Assembly: GCA_017998475.1 (NCBI GenBank)
Contig: JAGODA010000193.1
Location: 1-6,174, forward strand
Length of the DNA stretch: 6,174 nt
DNA from: Spirochaetota bacterium
GTDB taxonomy: Bacteria > Spirochaetota > UBA4802 > UBA5368
Reading direction: 5' to 3'
Shown: positions 5,579 to 6,174 of the stretch, in pieces
Numbering within the stretch: the stretch's first letter is position 1
How the letters are laid out: the number at the start of each line of letters is the position of its first letter
The notes under the pieces: model-generated
Databases searched by the model: none
What the model saw: the letters and a program-made list of their open reading frames with translations, nothing else
Told to the model about the DNA's origin: nothing
Position numbers and translations under genes: made by a program

Positions 5579-5765
5579 CACGCTCGAATACCGCGGAAGC
5601 ATCGTCGCCCGAAACGGCTTCGACTACGAGTTCCGCGGGGTGAGCGACGAGCATTTCATCTCGATGACCCGCGGCATGCCGCTCAGGGCTCTCCTTGCCA
5701 ACCTGGTCGCCTTCGATATGGTTTACGACGTGATCGACGAGGGCGAACCCGCGTGCCCCGCATGA
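5553..5765 (+). CDS. Small protein of unknown function
   Basis: A 70-residue reading frame I do not recognise. It begins MEIRLYHIDTLEYRGSIV, suggesting short beta strands, continues with a mixed segment FDYEFRGVSDEHFI (23-36), and ends in a hydrophobic helix-like stretch MPLRALLANLVAFDMVYDVI (42-61) and an acidic tail. There is no signal peptide and the hydrophobic stretch is too interrupted for a clear membrane segment. The start at 5553 overlaps the last 26 bases of the HEAT-repeat gene in another frame; AGGA (5540-5543) lies nine bases upstream. Overlap, same strand and sensible amino acid composition support a real, translationally coupled gene. It is followed by a new promoter, so it probably ends the HEAT-gene transcript. 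Confidence 0.6.
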   Translation: MEIRLYHIDTLEYRGSIVARNGFDYEFRGVSDEHFISMTRGMPLRALLANLVAFDMVYDVIDEGEPACPA

Positions 5766-5783
5766 AAAGCGGCCGCAAAGTCA

Positions 5784-5811
5784 TTGACAATTTGCCGCCC
5801 CCCTGTATACT
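5784..5811 (+). promoter_or_regulatory. Strong sigma70 promoter of the last gene
   Basis: A perfect TTGACA (5784-5789) is followed after 16 bases by TATACT (5806-5811), 5 of 6 to consensus. It is the best promoter in the window. Transcription would start near 5818, about 60 bases before the ATG at 5878. Confidence 0.75.
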
Positions 5812-5828
5812 TTCCCGGTTCTGACGCG

Positions 5829-5849
5829 GCCGTTCCCGCCGGGAGCGGC
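5829..5849 (+). promoter_or_regulatory. Leader hairpin covering a ribosome binding site
   Basis: Bases 5829-5837 (GCCGTTCCC) pair with 5841-5849 (GGGAGCGGC) over nine base pairs with one G-U, closed by a three-base GCC loop. The right arm contains GGGAG (5841-5845), which is the ribosome binding site of the short frame starting at 5852. The structure begins about 11 bases into the predicted transcript and has no U-run after it. Confidence 0.5.
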
Positions 5850-5851
5850 GC

Positions 5852-5902
5852 ATGTCGATTCACACAGAGATACACGGATGGCCGGGGACGATAAACACTT
5901 GA
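5852..5902 (+). CDS. Possible 16-residue leader peptide
   Basis: ATG at 5852, six bases after GGGAG, opens a 16-codon frame reading MSIHTEIHGWPGTINT and stopping at TGA 5900-5902. It overlaps the first 25 bases of the following gene in another frame and has the better ribosome binding site of the two. It could be a leader peptide that couples or restrains translation of the next gene. The codons show no run of one amino acid such as in attenuators, and a frame this short can arise by chance. Confidence 0.3.
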   Translation: MSIHTEIHGWPGTINT

Positions 5903-6174
5903 GCGACTTCGATCTTGATTCCTTCGACATAGACGTGGACCTGGACAACCCCTTCGCCGACGAGATCAAGGCGGGAAAAACCAGGCCCGAGCCCCCGCGC
6001 AGGGCCGCGGCCGCCGCGCCGCCCCCTCCTTCTCCCGTAAGCGAAATAGAGCGCCCGGAGCCGCGGCGGCGCTCGTCCAAGGACTTCAACCCGGACATGG
6101 ACGCCCTGCTGCTCACGGCGCAGTCGGCCATGATCATAGAGGGGATGAAGAATTACACCCAGGGCAACTTCTCT
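5878..6174 (+). CDS. Unknown acidic, proline-rich protein, 3' end cut off by the window
   Basis: Ninety-nine residues are visible and the frame is open to the window edge. Residues 9-29 are an acidic stretch with alternating Asp and hydrophobic residues (DFDLDSFDIDVDLDNPF), resembling a short peptide docking motif. Residues 31-68 are a disordered Pro/Ala/Arg-rich linker. From about 69 an ordered, probably helical domain begins (DFNPDMDALLLTAQSAMIIE, then GMKNYTQGNF). There is no signal peptide, so it is cytoplasmic. I do not recognise the family. The ATG at 5878 has a weak ribosome binding site; no other start lies in frame between it and the promoter. Expression is probably from the strong promoter at 5784-5811, possibly modulated by the leader hairpin and short frame upstream. 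Confidence 0.7.
   Translation, partial: MAGDDKHLSDFDLDSFDIDVDLDNPFADEIKAGKTRPEPPRRAAAAAPPPPSPVSEIERPEPRRRSSKDFNPDMDALLLTAQSAMIIEGMKNYTQGNFS

Noticed and set aside
4450..5643. 397-codon plus-strand frame inside the HEAT-repeat gene
   Set aside because: Arg/Ala/Pro-rich out-of-frame translation of the repeat gene with no domain.
1..6174. CRISPR arrays, tRNA or rRNA genes, insertion sequences
   Set aside because: No regularly spaced repeats, cloverleaf-like segments, transposase motifs or terminal inverted repeats were seen on either strand.

Overview
The window is a GC-rich stretch of bacterial chromosome with tightly packed genes and no phage, transposon, CRISPR or RNA-gene signature that I can see. 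The organism cannot be named from the sequence alone. A secreted von Willebrand A protein with a Sec signal peptide, strong Shine-Dalgarno sequences and sigma70-type promoters indicate a bacterium. The DVU0298-family HEAT protein and the GerMN protein outside any sporulation context would fit a high-GC Desulfobacterota or Spirochaetota genome, but this is inference only.

Left arm (1-1138, minus strand): a two-gene operon. A membrane-anchored GerMN-domain protein (338-1138) is followed after 9 bases by a CYTH-family class IV adenylate cyclase (cyaB-like, 1-328) that runs off the left edge. The stop codon of the first gene merges into the ribosome binding site of the second. The divergent intergenic region (1139-1434) carries one candidate promoter for each direction.

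Middle (1435-3229, plus strand): a secreted vWA protein with a calcium-binding-type motif, a complete MIDAS and a helical C-terminal tail. It is followed almost immediately by a soluble HEAT-like protein of the DVU0298 family whose true start may be a CTG codon.

Right arm (3290-6174, plus strand): three further transcription units, each with a recognisable -10/-35 pair and a GC-rich hairpin in its 5' leader. They are (i) an ADP-ribose pyrophosphatase-like Nudix hydrolase; (ii) a 493-residue protein built almost wholly of about 14 HEAT repeats, overlapping by 26 bases a 70-residue unknown protein; and (iii) the start of an unknown acidic, proline-rich protein running off the right edge. In (iii) the leader encodes a possible 16-codon peptide whose ribosome binding site lies inside a hairpin.

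No clear new multi-gene system emerges. The most intriguing points are the leader hairpins, especially the perfect 12-bp inverted repeat just before the HEAT-repeat gene and the ribosome-binding-site-sequestering hairpin before the last gene, the vWA plus DVU0298-type HEAT pair, and the two unrecognised proteins at the right end.
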